Assembly (NCBI RefSeq): GCF_030409835.1
Contig: NZ_JAUFQO010000004.1
Location: 992,001 to 1,056,000 of the forward strand
From: Lutimonas halocynthiae
Lineage (GTDB): Bacteria; Bacteroidota; Bacteroidia; Flavobacteriales; Flavobacteriaceae
Reading direction: 5' to 3'
DNA: 64,000 bases
A model generated the notes under the pieces. The model did no database searches. It was not told where the DNA came from and saw only the letters and a list, made by a program, of their open reading frames with translations. The position numbers and the translations under genes are program-made. This document shows, piece after piece, positions 1 to 8,315 of the stretch (position 1 is its first letter; the number at the start of each line of letters is the position of its first letter).

Positions 1-270
1 ACTCACCCCCTGAATATTGTAGGCCTCCGCCTCGGCAATTGGGTATTGTTTTGTTTTTGCAAAGGTTACCAATTCTTCGGCCAAAGTAAATGCGGTATCA
101 GGTTTATTGAACAGAAAACCATCCCATATATAGTTCTTGAATGCATAGGTTCTAATGGAATCTGTTTGGTTCTGGTCTTGCCAAAGGGTATATAGAGAAT
201 CTAGATTGGTTTGGGCTTTCGTTAAAAGGCCTAAGAAGAGAAAAAAAGTAACAAGTATTACTTTCTTCAT
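1..270 (-). CDS. N-terminus of a secreted TPR-type protein (partial, runs off the left edge)
   Basis: Ninety codons are open from an ATG at 270 to the window edge and no stop is reached, so only the N-terminus is present. It starts MKKVILVTFFLFLGLLTKAQ, a clear Sec signal peptide, followed by a segment (LYTLWQDQNQTDSIRTYAF, then PDTAFTLAEEL and EAEAYNIQGVS) that reads like the first helices of the TPR modules in flavobacterial TPR-adenylate cyclase or TPR-histidine kinase sensors. The catalytic part would lie outside the window, so family assignment is an inference from recall of the N-terminal pattern. It precedes the leftmost attachment-like repeat and may belong to older flanking DNA or to another islet. 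Confidence 0.6.
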   Translation of the reverse strand, partial: MKKVILVTFFLFLGLLTKAQTNLDSLYTLWQDQNQTDSIRTYAFKNYIWDGFLFNKPDTAFTLAEELVTFAKTKQYPIAEAEAYNIQGVS

Positions 271-416
271 AAAAAGGTATTTACCAAATTTATTTCTCTC
301 CATTAAATTATTGGGAATTTTTAAAAAATTTATCAGATACTGTTATTATCTACTAAGGTAATTAAATTAACCTAAAGCGGCCCTCCAGCATCTTGGAGCG
401 CTCTTCTATACTTCTT

Positions 417-440
417 ATTGACCCACAAGGATTCTAACCA
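417..440 (-). other. tRNA 3'-end-like relic of a second type
   Basis: On the minus strand this reads GGTTAGAATCCTTGTGGGTC, resembling a tRNA T-arm plus the 3' acceptor strand. A similar fragment lies at 50501-50526 (AGGTTCAAATCCTTGTAGGT). It differs from the tRNA-Asp relics elsewhere in the window, so it probably derives from another tRNA gene. No D-arm or anticodon arm accompanies it, so it is not a functional tRNA. The isotype is not identified. Confidence 0.45.
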
Positions 441-447
441 AGTATAC

Positions 448-631
448 GGTCTATAAAAAAAACCTCAATGTTTGCTTATGAAGTGTTAAGCCTGCATGCC
501 GAAGGCATGTGTTAAGTGTTAAGTGTTAAGTGTTAAGTGTTAAGTGTTAAGTGAAATTACTTTTTCCTTAGAACTTAGTCCTTAGTCCTTAGTCCTTAAT
601 ACTTATTATTGCGATCTGGACGGGATTCGAA
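448..631 (-). repeat. Att-like repeat R1: terminator remnant, heptamer array, tRNA-Asp 3' relic
   Basis: Order on the plus strand: terminator remnant (AAAAACCTCAATGTTTGC, about 455-476), an AAGTGTT run interrupted by a REP-like palindrome at 491-510 (GCATGCC/GGCATG), about six more heptamers to 553, spacer, right-hand heptamers of AGTCCTT type (about 570-598), then the tRNA-Asp relic at 609-631 (GATCTGGACGGGATTCGAA; one substitution in the acceptor strand and one in the T-loop). The relic ends 11 bases from the stop codon of the bestrophin gene. This is the leftmost copy of the array. Confidence 0.85.
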
Positions 632-642
632 AAACAATGAGT

Positions 643-1557
643 TTACATAATGTATTCGTTATCCACAATTTTTATCGGCTCAGGAACTTCTGATTCACCT
701 ACAGTTTCAAGCAGGTTAATTTCAATGGTTCTTGTAATCTGATCTAATGAAATACCAGATGGAACATTTTCAAAAGGATTGAGAAGCACCTGACCAATAT
801 GATGTATAACAATAAAAATATAACCTATCAGAGCTCCATAAAAAATGGACCATGCACCTACCACATCTGCAACTACAAAAGTTGTGCTTATCATCATGAC
901 CCAAATAAATACTCGAGTATAAAAATTATATGTTGGTGGAAAAACCGTGTTCTTTATTCGTTCTGATTTTCCCATTTCATCACTAAATCTGATGAGCATT
1001 TTATTGAGTTCAATAAACTTAAAACCATCAATCCAGTTATCTCTATACAGGACCTCCAATTCTGATGATTGTATGTTTAAAATTGCATTGTGAATATTCG
1101 ATTGACGCTTTACCTTTTCAAGCTCTTCTTGTGAAATATATTTGCCAAAATCATCAATATTTTCGTTTCTAAGATTACCTTTTAATGCATATAGGAAAGC
1201 GATATGCCTAAAAATGGCCGTTTTCTTTTTCTCAATTAAATTTTCTTTGGTCTGCCCATCGGGAACAGTCAAGTAAGCGTTAATTTGTCTGGCCCATGAT
1301 CTTGAATCATTTACTAGTGCTCCCCAAATTTTCCGCGCTTCCCACCACCTGTCATATGCCTGGTTATTATTAAAACCAATGAAAAAAGCTAAGGCGGTAC
1401 CTAATATAGATGGAATAACAGCCGGAAGGTCATTTACTTCTTGAAAAATCCATTTGCTAAAAAAATACGAAGCGGCACAAACCAACACAACCAGCAAGGC
1501 ACTTTTCCAGGTGCCAATTATAACCCGTTTTATCCTAATCTTTTTTGTAATAATCAT
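643..1557 (-). CDS. Bestrophin-family anion channel
   Basis: The 304-residue product matches the bestrophin/UPF0187 family (PF01062) in length and layout: a short basic N-terminus, a membrane pair at about residues 15-65, the family signature around NNNQAYDRWWEARKIWGALV at about 63-82 followed by SRSWARQ, then a second membrane pair at about 215-260. Bacterial homologues are pentameric inner-membrane channels; which ion this one conducts cannot be read from sequence. The start follows from MIITKKIRIKRVIIG at 1557. It is the first gene inside islet A, and its 3' end nearly touches the tRNA-Asp relic R1. No partner in an operon is evident, since the SDR gene upstream is separated by about 170 bases holding a short coding remnant. 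Confidence 0.88.
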   Translation of the reverse strand: MIITKKIRIKRVIIGTWKSALLVVLVCAASYFFSKWIFQEVNDLPAVIPSILGTALAFFIGFNNNQAYDRWWEARKIWGALVNDSRSWARQINAYLTVPDGQTKENLIEKKKTAIFRHIAFLYALKGNLRNENIDDFGKYISQEELEKVKRQSNIHNAILNIQSSELEVLYRDNWIDGFKFIELNKMLIRFSDEMGKSERIKNTVFPPTYNFYTRVFIWVMMISTTFVVADVVGAWSIFYGALIGYIFIVIHHIGQVLLNPFENVPSGISLDQITRTIEINLLETVGESEVPEPIKIVDNEYIM

Positions 1558-1628
1558 GTTAGTGAATAATTCTTATATACAATATTAATACTTTTAAAAT
1601 GCCTTTTCAATGTTATTGAAATAGACTT

Positions 1629-1718
1629 TTATTCTTCGTCTGTGATGTCTTTGACCAATTCATCCCTCATAGCAAGAAATGCTTCAAATGCTTCGATCTG
1701 TGCGCTATTAATTTGACG
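1629..1718 (-). pseudogene. C-terminal coding remnant, about 29 codons
   Basis: Between the SDR and bestrophin genes an open stretch reads RQINSAQIEAFEAFLAMRDE then LVKDITDEE and a stop. It has no start codon and is preceded in frame by a stop directly after the SDR gene. The regular amphipathic composition suggests the tail of a real protein rather than chance, but the parent family is not recognised. It fits the picture of repeated truncation of genes in this array. Confidence 0.3.
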
Positions 1719-1723
1719 TTACC

Positions 1724-2686
1724 CTATTTGGTCTCAGCCAATACTTCGTCAAGTATTTGAAGTAATGTTTCTCTATCGTACTTGTAGGCCTGATTTTCAT
1801 TAAGCTGCACCATTTCACGCATTATTTGTGTAATTGTCCATCTTCCTTCGGCTTCTCTGGGCACAACCATATACCTGCGTTTTGGGTTTTCAGAAAAGAG
1901 CGCTTTTTCAACAGCGGCTGCTACTTCATCAGGATTTTTATAGTGACTTCTGTCACCATTAAAGTTAGACATCATATTTTTCCACTCTTCCTTGTACAAT
2001 GAATTTTCCATATCAGGCTTTCTGGATTCCATTCTTTTAACTAGTGTTTCCCCTATTTTAGAATTGTAATTACCCGGTTCGATGGCGCTCACCTGAACGT
2101 CGAACTTTTTCATTTCATCAGCCAATGCATCTGTAAAAGCTTCAATAGCGTGTTTGCTCATGCTGTATGGTCCAAAAAAGCTACCTGATAAAATACCAGA
2201 TATAGAACTTATTGTAGCAATACGGCCTTTGGATTCTATGATTAATGGCGCGAATGCCTTAGTCACTCGATAAGGGCCATATATATTCACATTAAAAATA
2301 TAGTCTAAGTCATCTTCCTCAACTTCAATCAGTGGGGCTAAAATAGCAACACCAGCGTTATTTACCAGTCCATAAAGTCCACGACCCTCATTCTTCACTG
2401 TTTCTACGGCCGCATTTATTTCATCCCAATTATTTACATCAAGCTTGATTGATTTGACGTTCTTCATACTGTTAAGTCTATCAATATCACTTTGCTTTCG
2501 AGCACCTGCATAAACAAAGTATCCCTTAGATGATAGGGTCTCTGTAATTTTTAGGCCAATTCCACTACTCGCTCCGGTTACCAATATGGCTTTTTGCTCT
2601 GATGCAGATTCCTGTGAATGGACCTCTACTATGATGGTTAAAAAAAATAAAAGAAAAATGTAGCGTTTAACGAAATGGAATCTCAT
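1724..2686 (-). CDS. Short-chain dehydrogenase/reductase with an N-terminal signal peptide
   Basis: A classical SDR of 320 residues (Rossmann fold, NAD(P)-dependent oxidoreductase of unknown substrate). Visible motifs: cofactor-binding TGASSGIG at about residues 37-44, NNAG at about 109-112, catalytic Ser in ISSISG and the YSMSK active-site motif at about 174-178, with a PG motif (EPGNYNSK) beyond. What is odd is the front: MRFHFVKRYIFLLFFLTIIV ending in VHSQ looks like a Sec signal peptide or membrane anchor, whereas SDRs normally work in the cytoplasm where NAD(P)H is available. No downstream Met between the hydrophobic stretch and the fold would give a cytosolic start. The upstream 253 bases separate it from the serine hydrolase gene. 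Confidence 0.9.
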   Translation of the reverse strand: MRFHFVKRYIFLLFFLTIIVEVHSQESASEQKAILVTGASSGIGLKITETLSSKGYFVYAGARKQSDIDRLNSMKNVKSIKLDVNNWDEINAAVETVKNEGRGLYGLVNNAGVAILAPLIEVEEDDLDYIFNVNIYGPYRVTKAFAPLIIESKGRIATISSISGILSGSFFGPYSMSKHAIEAFTDALADEMKKFDVQVSAIEPGNYNSKIGETLVKRMESRKPDMENSLYKEEWKNMMSNFNGDRSHYKNPDEVAAAVEKALFSENPKRRYMVVPREAEGRWTITQIMREMVQLNENQAYKYDRETLLQILDEVLAETK

Positions 2687-2939
2687 AATTGTTTTGGGTT
2701 AGTTGTTATTGATAATGGATTATGTTAGGACTTAAATTAAAAAAAATAATTAACATAAACTGTATTTGTTTTGTCCAAGTAAAATTCGTCCAGGAAAAAA
2801 ACTTTATTTCGATCAATAATTTTGATTTTATAATCAACCTTATAATGAGAATTAATTTTAGCAATTTAATATTCCTTGTGTTATGAATTCAAGCTATTGC
2901 TTATACCCGTTGTTCCATTAGTTTCTTATTCAACATGTT

Positions 2940-4742
2940 TTATTCTCCACTTTGAATTCCATTAAAACTTTTGGATCCATCTATCAAAACTAGTTCTGTC
3001 TCAGATATATTCACTTTTAAATCTTGCATTCCTCCATTTTGATGCCCATTGATGAAAAATTTATTTTCTCCAATTTGAACTAAAGTTACTTTTGAAATAT
3101 GGCTCGTTTTTAATGCATCATCCATAAACATACCTTGTATTTTATGTGAACTGTCAATACTTAAAACAATCCCAATATCAAAAGTATCAAAATGAAATCT
3201 TATACTAACGTTTTTAACTTCTTCACCTTCAATTTTATAAATATTGAAGGAATGAAATTCACCAGCCTGTTGCAAGAAATTGCTCCACATTCCTTTCAAC
3301 TGAGCTATACCTTCATCTGAGCCAAGAAAAGCTTTCATATCATTATTCCCGTAAAAGGAAAGGCCTTCAAAATTTTGTTTACTCATAGCATTGGCAAAAA
3401 ACACAGCCGTTTCGCTAGCAGGATTATTTTCTTTTGCATCTCTTGAGAATGTATAAGAAAAAAGAGACCAAGGCTCTTTACCTACAGCTTCTAACACATA
3501 ATCATTCCCTTCTTTCTTAAGCCTAATTGAATGATTACTATCAAACTGATACGTATTGTTCACGTACATAAGGTCTTCACTCTCCTTGTTTGCTAAAGGT
3601 AAAATATCAACGTTTTTACCTAGCAACAATGAAATGATTTTATCTGTAATTTCTCCTTGCACAAAAGATATTTCACCTTGAAATTCATCAACTAAAGGGT
3701 TTATAGAAGTTGCGTTGGACAGGATGATTACTTTAATGTTTTTTGAAGGCATTGAACCCATCATAGAAGCATAACCAGGAAGTAAACCATTATTATAAAT
3801 CCACTCTTCACCTTCTTTTTGGCCTATTACCCAACCCAAGCCAGATTTCATTTCATTAACTCCTATGTCTTGAGTAAGACTATATAGCCTATTTACTGTT
3901 GCAGGTTTTAATATTATTCCTTTATCTAAAGCCTGTAAAAAATTATATAAATCAACAGTTGTTGAATTTATTTCAGCCGCACCCATTAACCAGGAAGTAT
4001 GCAAAGGAGCGTCTAGCTTTTTTAATTCATTCATTCCTAAACCTAAATACGGAAAGGTTCTCTGGTCTATATCTGTAAACGAAGCAGAAGTCGTGTTTTT
4101 CATATTAGCTGGCTTAAAAACAGCTTGTTCCATATAGTTGGCATAAGGCTGTCCGCTTGCCTTTTCAATAATGTTTGCTAAAAGAAGGTATCCAAAATTA
4201 TTGTAATCATAAGAAGTTCCAGGTTCAAATTTTAATTTAGAATCTTTAAATTTCGCTAAAAGTTCATCAAGAGATATTAGCGTTTTTTCTGGCATAAGTC
4301 CATTTCCATTGTCGTCTATTCTCCCAATATTGGCCTCCATACCAGAACTGTTATTTAACAAATGTTGGATTTGTATGCCTTTTGAATAATCAGGCATAAA
4401 ATCTGGAAAATAGTTTGAAATAGGTGTTTCTAATGTCAATTTCCCATCTTCAACTAATTTCATGATCGCTACAGCAGTTAATGATTTTGTAAGCGATGCG
4501 ATGCTAAAGATAGAATTACTAGTATTTTTTTTACCTTCTTCAAGGTTGGCATAACCAAAGCTTCTTTGATAAATAATGCTATCGTTTTGACTAATTAATA
4601 CGTTACCAATAAAACGGTTATAACTTGAATAGCTTTGAAATAAATCATCTATATTTTTCTTAATTTCTTTGTTAGAAACTGATTGTCCATATCCGTTCAA
4701 TCCAATGATTAAAGCACATATTACTGTTATTATTTTTTTCAT
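2940..4742 (-). CDS. Exported serine hydrolase, class C beta-lactamase fold
   Basis: A 600-residue exported protein beginning MKKIITVICALIIGLNGYGQ. The N-terminal ~350 residues are a beta-lactamase/D-alanyl-D-alanine peptidase-like (PF00144) domain: SLTK (the SxxK nucleophile motif, about 83-86), YDYNNFGYLL (YxN motif, about 178-187), and NNGLLPGYAS in place of the third (K/H)xG motif. The ~230 C-terminal residues are an extension I cannot assign, rich in beta-strand patterns. Family members include esterases, amidases and peptidases, so a resistance role should not be assumed. It is transcribed divergently from the LytS/LytR pair at 4969-6734, which suggests but does not prove that it is their target. 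Confidence 0.88.
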   Translation of the reverse strand: MKKIITVICALIIGLNGYGQSVSNKEIKKNIDDLFQSYSSYNRFIGNVLISQNDSIIYQRSFGYANLEEGKKNTSNSIFSIASLTKSLTAVAIMKLVEDGKLTLETPISNYFPDFMPDYSKGIQIQHLLNNSSGMEANIGRIDDNGNGLMPEKTLISLDELLAKFKDSKLKFEPGTSYDYNNFGYLLLANIIEKASGQPYANYMEQAVFKPANMKNTTSASFTDIDQRTFPYLGLGMNELKKLDAPLHTSWLMGAAEINSTTVDLYNFLQALDKGIILKPATVNRLYSLTQDIGVNEMKSGLGWVIGQKEGEEWIYNNGLLPGYASMMGSMPSKNIKVIILSNATSINPLVDEFQGEISFVQGEITDKIISLLLGKNVDILPLANKESEDLMYVNNTYQFDSNHSIRLKKEGNDYVLEAVGKEPWSLFSYTFSRDAKENNPASETAVFFANAMSKQNFEGLSFYGNNDMKAFLGSDEGIAQLKGMWSNFLQQAGEFHSFNIYKIEGEEVKNVSIRFHFDTFDIGIVLSIDSSHKIQGMFMDDALKTSHISKVTLVQIGENKFFINGHQNGGMQDLKVNISETELVLIDGSKSFNGIQSGE

Positions 4743-4850
4743 TTGTTTATATTTTAACGATGAATTCTAAGCAAGATTAAAGTGTAAAATCAGTACCGCA
4801 AAAAGAATGTGATAATTAAGTGTTTTAATGTGGTCGTTTGTTTAATTTAA

Positions 4851-4871
4851 GTGAAGAAGCTTAAACTTCAC
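4851..4871. promoter_or_regulatory. Inverted repeat between divergent genes, possible operator
   Basis: GTGAAG, nine bases, CTTCAC in the intergenic region between the serine hydrolase (start 4742) and the LytS-type kinase (start 4969). LytTR regulators bind paired 9-10 bp sites, so this is a candidate site for the regulator encoded at 6006-6734. The placement is the only support. Confidence 0.3.
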
Positions 4872-4968
4872 ACGATTTCACAAATTGGTCACTTGAATAG
4901 TGCCATTTATACCTTGGTTCACTTTAAATCATTTTAATTTCCTTATTTTGATAAAGAAAGCAATGCAT

Positions 4969-6000
4969 ATGAAAAAATATTGGGAGCCTATAATTCATAT
5001 TCTGATATGGGGGATTGGGTACTTTTTGATTTTAAAGTATACCTCAACCATAGGCGATTTTAGGAAAGACACCGGGCCCTATTGGTTTGCCTTATTATTT
5101 GGAATGCTTATGAATCAAGTTATTTTCTATACAACTGCCTTTTACCTTGTCCCAAAGTTTTTACGCTTAAAAAAAACAAAGACTTTAATAGGTCTATTGG
5201 CAATAGGGCTTTCTAGTATTACTTTATTTGAGAGTTTTATAGACTATAATTATCTGGTGAATTTTTTCTCGACTGAGAGTGAGTCTTTTTCTGTTTATTT
5301 TTCCTATAATTTATTTGTTGGATTCATTATTTTACTCGTTGCGTTATCTTATGCATTAATTAAATATTGGATACAAAATGAAAAGCTAAAAAGAGTATTA
5401 CTTGAAGAAAAATTATCTACAGAAATGGCTTTTTTAAAGTCTAAAATTAATCCTCACTTTTTGTTTAATGTTTTAAACAGTTTATATGCAAAATCTTTGA
5501 CGAGTAATGCTCCAGAATTGGCTGATGGAATAGCTAAATTGGCTGAGTTAATGCGTTATATGGTTTATGAAACAAATGATGACAAGGTAGCTTTAGAAAA
5601 AGAAATTCATCATTTAAAAAACTTCATTGAAGTATATCAATTAAGAATATCCGAAAATGATGATGTATTTATAAATTTAGTTACCAAAGGCGATACTAAA
5701 ACAGTTAAAATAAGCCCGATGTTACTTATCCCTTTTGTTGAAAATGCGATTAAATATGGTGTTAATCCTAATACAAAATCTGTAATAAATATTTCAATAG
5801 AGAATCTGGAAAGCAAACTATATTTTAAAGTAACCAATACAATACATAAAAGGACTAATGGCATTAAAGATGCTTCTTCTGGTTTCGGACTTGATAATTT
5901 AAAAAAGAGACTCGCTATTCTTTACCCTGATAAACATACTATAGAAACAAAAGAAGAGAATGGCTTTTTTATATCTATATTAAACTTAAAACTTGATTAA
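4969..6000 (+). CDS. LytS/YehU-type sensor histidine kinase
   Basis: From the ATG at 4969 the product is 343 residues: four predicted membrane helices in the first ~140 residues, then the His_kinase domain (PF06580) with the characteristic LKSKINPHFLFNVLNSLY phosphoacceptor box, and a HATPase_c domain with the N-box around LLIPFVENAIKYGV and a final glycine-rich GFGLDNLKKRL. It would phosphorylate the LytTR regulator whose gene starts five bases after its stop. An upstream in-frame Met at 4900 would add residues with a hydrophobic, non-conserved look; MKKYWEPIIHILIWG is the usual beginning in this family, so 4969 is preferred. Confidence 0.92.
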   Translation: MKKYWEPIIHILIWGIGYFLILKYTSTIGDFRKDTGPYWFALLFGMLMNQVIFYTTAFYLVPKFLRLKKTKTLIGLLAIGLSSITLFESFIDYNYLVNFFSTESESFSVYFSYNLFVGFIILLVALSYALIKYWIQNEKLKRVLLEEKLSTEMAFLKSKINPHFLFNVLNSLYAKSLTSNAPELADGIAKLAELMRYMVYETNDDKVALEKEIHHLKNFIEVYQLRISENDDVFINLVTKGDTKTVKISPMLLIPFVENAIKYGVNPNTKSVINISIENLESKLYFKVTNTIHKRTNGIKDASSGFGLDNLKKRLAILYPDKHTIETKEENGFFISILNLKLD

Positions 6001-6005
6001 ATTTT

Positions 6006-6734
6006 ATGGTAACCTATCTAATCATTGATGATGAACCTGCTGCAATTGAAGTTCTGGAATTTCATTTGAAGAAAATACCATCTATGGAGTTAAAGGCATC
6101 TTTTAGAGATCCTTTAGAAGCACTTGATTATTTACAAAAACATAAAGTTGATCTCATTTTTTTGGATATAAATATGCCTGAATTATCAGGAATTAGCTTT
6201 CCTAAGTTTTTGCAAAACCCTCCGCTGATTGTATTTACTACTGCATATTCAGAGTATGCCTTAGAAAGTTATGAACTCAAAGCAGTCGATTACCTTTTAA
6301 AACCTATTAACTTTGACAGATTACTTCAAGCTGTCATTAAAGTGAAACAGGTTTTAAATAAAAATAATGAAGTAATCACAACGATTTCTAAAACCGTTAA
6401 TGATAGTCCTGAACAAACCATTTTTATTAAAAGTGGATCAGAATTTCATCAAGTATCCATTCAAAATATAAAATGGATAGAAAGTGATGGTAATTATGTC
6501 ACATTTCATACCACTAAACGCTCCATCCTCGCACGTTATAAACTATCAGAAGTAATAGACATCATTCCTAAGGAGCAATTTGTCAGAATACATCGTTCTT
6601 ATATTGTGGCATTAAAACATATAGAAACAATCAAAAAACATTGTATCATCATTGATGAAAAGGAGATACCCATAAGCAGTAAATACAGAGAAGGCTTTTT
6701 AAGCATAATCCATGGATATAGACCAAAAGAATAG
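6006..6734 (+). CDS. LytTR-family response regulator
   Basis: A 242-residue response regulator. The receiver domain (about 1-120) shows the acidic pair DDEPAA, the phosphoacceptor in LIFLDINMPELSG, FTTAYSEYALE and the conserved Lys in YLLKPINFDRL. The C-terminal LytTR DNA-binding domain (about 140-240) shows FIKSGSEFHQV, IKWIESDGNYV and FVRIHRSYIV. It forms an operon with the kinase directly upstream (five-base gap). Targets in the window are not proven; the divergent serine hydrolase at 2940-4742 is the closest candidate. Confidence 0.95.
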   Translation: MVTYLIIDDEPAAIEVLEFHLKKIPSMELKASFRDPLEALDYLQKHKVDLIFLDINMPELSGISFPKFLQNPPLIVFTTAYSEYALESYELKAVDYLLKPINFDRLLQAVIKVKQVLNKNNEVITTISKTVNDSPEQTIFIKSGSEFHQVSIQNIKWIESDGNYVTFHTTKRSILARYKLSEVIDIIPKEQFVRIHRSYIVALKHIETIKKHCIIIDEKEIPISSKYREGFLSIIHGYRPKE

Positions 6735-6823
6735 TACTGTCAAGCCCTAATTAATTAGAGGCAAATCAAATAGGATCAATTATGAAGTCTACACACTAAA
6801 TCAAATAGGAAAGTCTATAAAAC

Positions 6824-6863
6824 AAAAAAACTTCAGCTTATACTGAAGTTTTTCATTAGCTAC
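6824..6863 (-). terminator. Terminator copy matching the tRNA-Asp terminator
   Basis: The hairpin ACTTCAG, six bases, CTGAAGT is flanked by A and T runs. The stretch ACTGAAGTTTTTCATTAGCTA (21 positions, 6843-6863) is the same as that after tRNA-Asp at about 56236-56256, and AAAGTCTATAAAACAAAAAA (about 6810-6830) matches the outer part of repeats R7, R9 and R10. There is no heptamer array and no tRNA relic here, so this is a partial copy of the repeat inside islet A. It can act on both strands, ending lytR from the left and DUF6624 (minus) from the right. Confidence 0.7.
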
Positions 6864-6920
6864 AATTTAAATATTTATGAGCTAGTACTATGCTTTTGCA
6901 AAAAAATTAGGTCATGCCCA

Positions 6921-7847
6921 TTATTTTTTTTGAACAACCTGCCAATCAATATCAAATCTATCTTTTAAATAAGGAGCAAGTTGACCCAAACCAATTTCAG
7001 CCCTGCGCTTGTCAACATATTGAGGATCCTTTATAAGTTCTGGCTCGCGTACCCCGTTATTAAATTTAATCTGGGTACCGTACAATTGTTCCTTCCCCTC
7101 CTCTACTAATAATCGATCACTCATCTTGGCATATCTTAGGGGCTGGGCCTCACCCTTTTTAAATGCCTCCTCCAGCATCGGAAAATACTTAGACCTTATC
7201 TCATAGCTACTGTGGTTTATGACAAGTGCTGCTCCGGCAGCCGCATATTCAGTAACTTCAGATGCTGTAGGCCATCCATATTTGTCCAGCAATTCAAATA
7301 ATCTTCTTTGATTTTCCTTCATATTTATTTCCTCCATAGCAAGAATGGGGAAGATTGCCGGTGTGCCGAAATATCCTCCGTTCTGCATATACTTTCTTCT
7401 TTCAATATTTCCCGCATACATGAAGCCCTGATCTTTTATCACCATTCTGAAGAGTTCCCTTGCAAAGGGTTCATTTTTTATAGGCGCATTTTTAGTTTCA
7501 TATTTTCTAATCTGCATCTCTTCAATTTTTTCCCATCTGGGATCATTAACCAGACTTAAAAATTGTGGCTCATAAAGTGCCTTTAATGTTGAATCTTTTT
7601 GAACAGCATAGTTCAAAAAATAAAACGCTGTATCCCTCATTTGTGAAGTCCATAAAAGGGCAGCAGTTGATGCGATCTTATAAGACACTTCTTCTGATCC
7701 GTTTTGTGCAAATGTTGTGGCATATTTGATCAAAGCGGGCATAAGAAGCCCCTGGTCTTTTAAACTATCTGCTTCCTTGACCATATTTTGACCAATGGCA
7801 AATTGGAAAAAGGCGATTGACCAACAAAGGGTAATTATTTTTTTCAT
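6921..7847 (-). CDS. DUF6624-family exported protein
   Basis: From MKKIITLCWSIAFFQFAIGQ (start at 7847, preferred over an upstream Met at 7874 because it opens directly on the signal peptide) the product is 308 residues. The C-terminal half carries a pattern I associate with DUF6624: LLDKYGWPTASEV, AAGAALVINHSS, AKMSDRLLVEEGKEQLYGTQ. The N-terminal half looks like helical TPR-type repeats. No catalytic function is known for the family; the conserved His in INHSS and the YGTQ motif are its hallmarks. It is convergent with the lytSR pair, with the shared terminator between them. Confidence 0.75.
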   Translation of the reverse strand: MKKIITLCWSIAFFQFAIGQNMVKEADSLKDQGLLMPALIKYATTFAQNGSEEVSYKIASTAALLWTSQMRDTAFYFLNYAVQKDSTLKALYEPQFLSLVNDPRWEKIEEMQIRKYETKNAPIKNEPFARELFRMVIKDQGFMYAGNIERRKYMQNGGYFGTPAIFPILAMEEINMKENQRRLFELLDKYGWPTASEVTEYAAAGAALVINHSSYEIRSKYFPMLEEAFKKGEAQPLRYAKMSDRLLVEEGKEQLYGTQIKFNNGVREPELIKDPQYVDKRRAEIGLGQLAPYLKDRFDIDWQVVQKK

Positions 7848-7972
7848 TGTTCTGGATTTTAAATTAGAAAACAATGATACAATGAATACCTACTTTAAAA
7901 ATAATTAGTCGATAAACTCCATCTTTTGGACTGGATTTGACCAGTTTTTCGAGAAGTTAAGCTATCGCCTTA

Positions 7973-8035
7973 ATAGTGATTGGGATATTGATTGCGCTGC
8001 AGATTAATACTTGGAATGAGGAAAGAAAAAAGGCT
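7973..8035 (+). pseudogene. DUF6090 membrane-segment remnant
   Basis: Read in frame from 7973 this is IVIGILIALQINTWNEERKK, the highly conserved transmembrane segment of DUF6090 proteins. It matches VVVGILIALQINTWNNEL in the intact gene at 49686-50444. Neither the N-terminus nor the periplasmic domain is present. It directly abuts repeat R2, as DUF6090 genes or fragments also do near R5, R6 and between R9 and R10. Confidence 0.75.
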
Positions 8036-8054
8036 TGCACAGATCTATTTGGAA

Positions 8055-8265
8055 AATTTAAAACAAAAAACCTCAGTGTTTGCTTATGAAGTGCTAAGTG
8101 TTAAGTGTTAAGTGTTAAGTGTTAAGTGTTAAGTGTTAAGTGTTAAGTAAAAATAATTTTTTCTAGTACTTAGTCCTTAGCACTTAATCCTTAGTCCTTA
8201 GTCCTTAGTCCTTAATACTTAACACTTATTACTTGTTGTTGCGGCTGGACGGGACTCTAACCCAC
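8055..8265 (-). repeat. Att-like repeat R2 with tRNA-Asp 3' relic
   Basis: Terminator remnant (ACAAAAAACCTCAGTGTTTG from about 8063), about ten AAGTGTT/AAGTGCT heptamers (about 8079-8148), an A/T-rich spacer, then a long right arm of AGTCCTT/AGCACTT/AACACTT heptamers (about 8166-8230). The tRNA-Asp relic is at about 8238-8265 (GCGGCTGGACGGGACTCTAA), with one base deleted in the acceptor strand. This copy shows best that the right arm is an imperfect complement of the left one. Confidence 0.88.
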
Positions 8266-8315
8266 CTTTTAAATTTTAATTAAAAACTTCTCTGAAAAGA
8301 AACCGTAAAAATAGA

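Noticed and set aside
155-361. Plus-strand open frame of 68 codons
   Set aside because: It overlaps the signal-peptide end of the better-supported minus-strand gene at 1-270 and has no family features.
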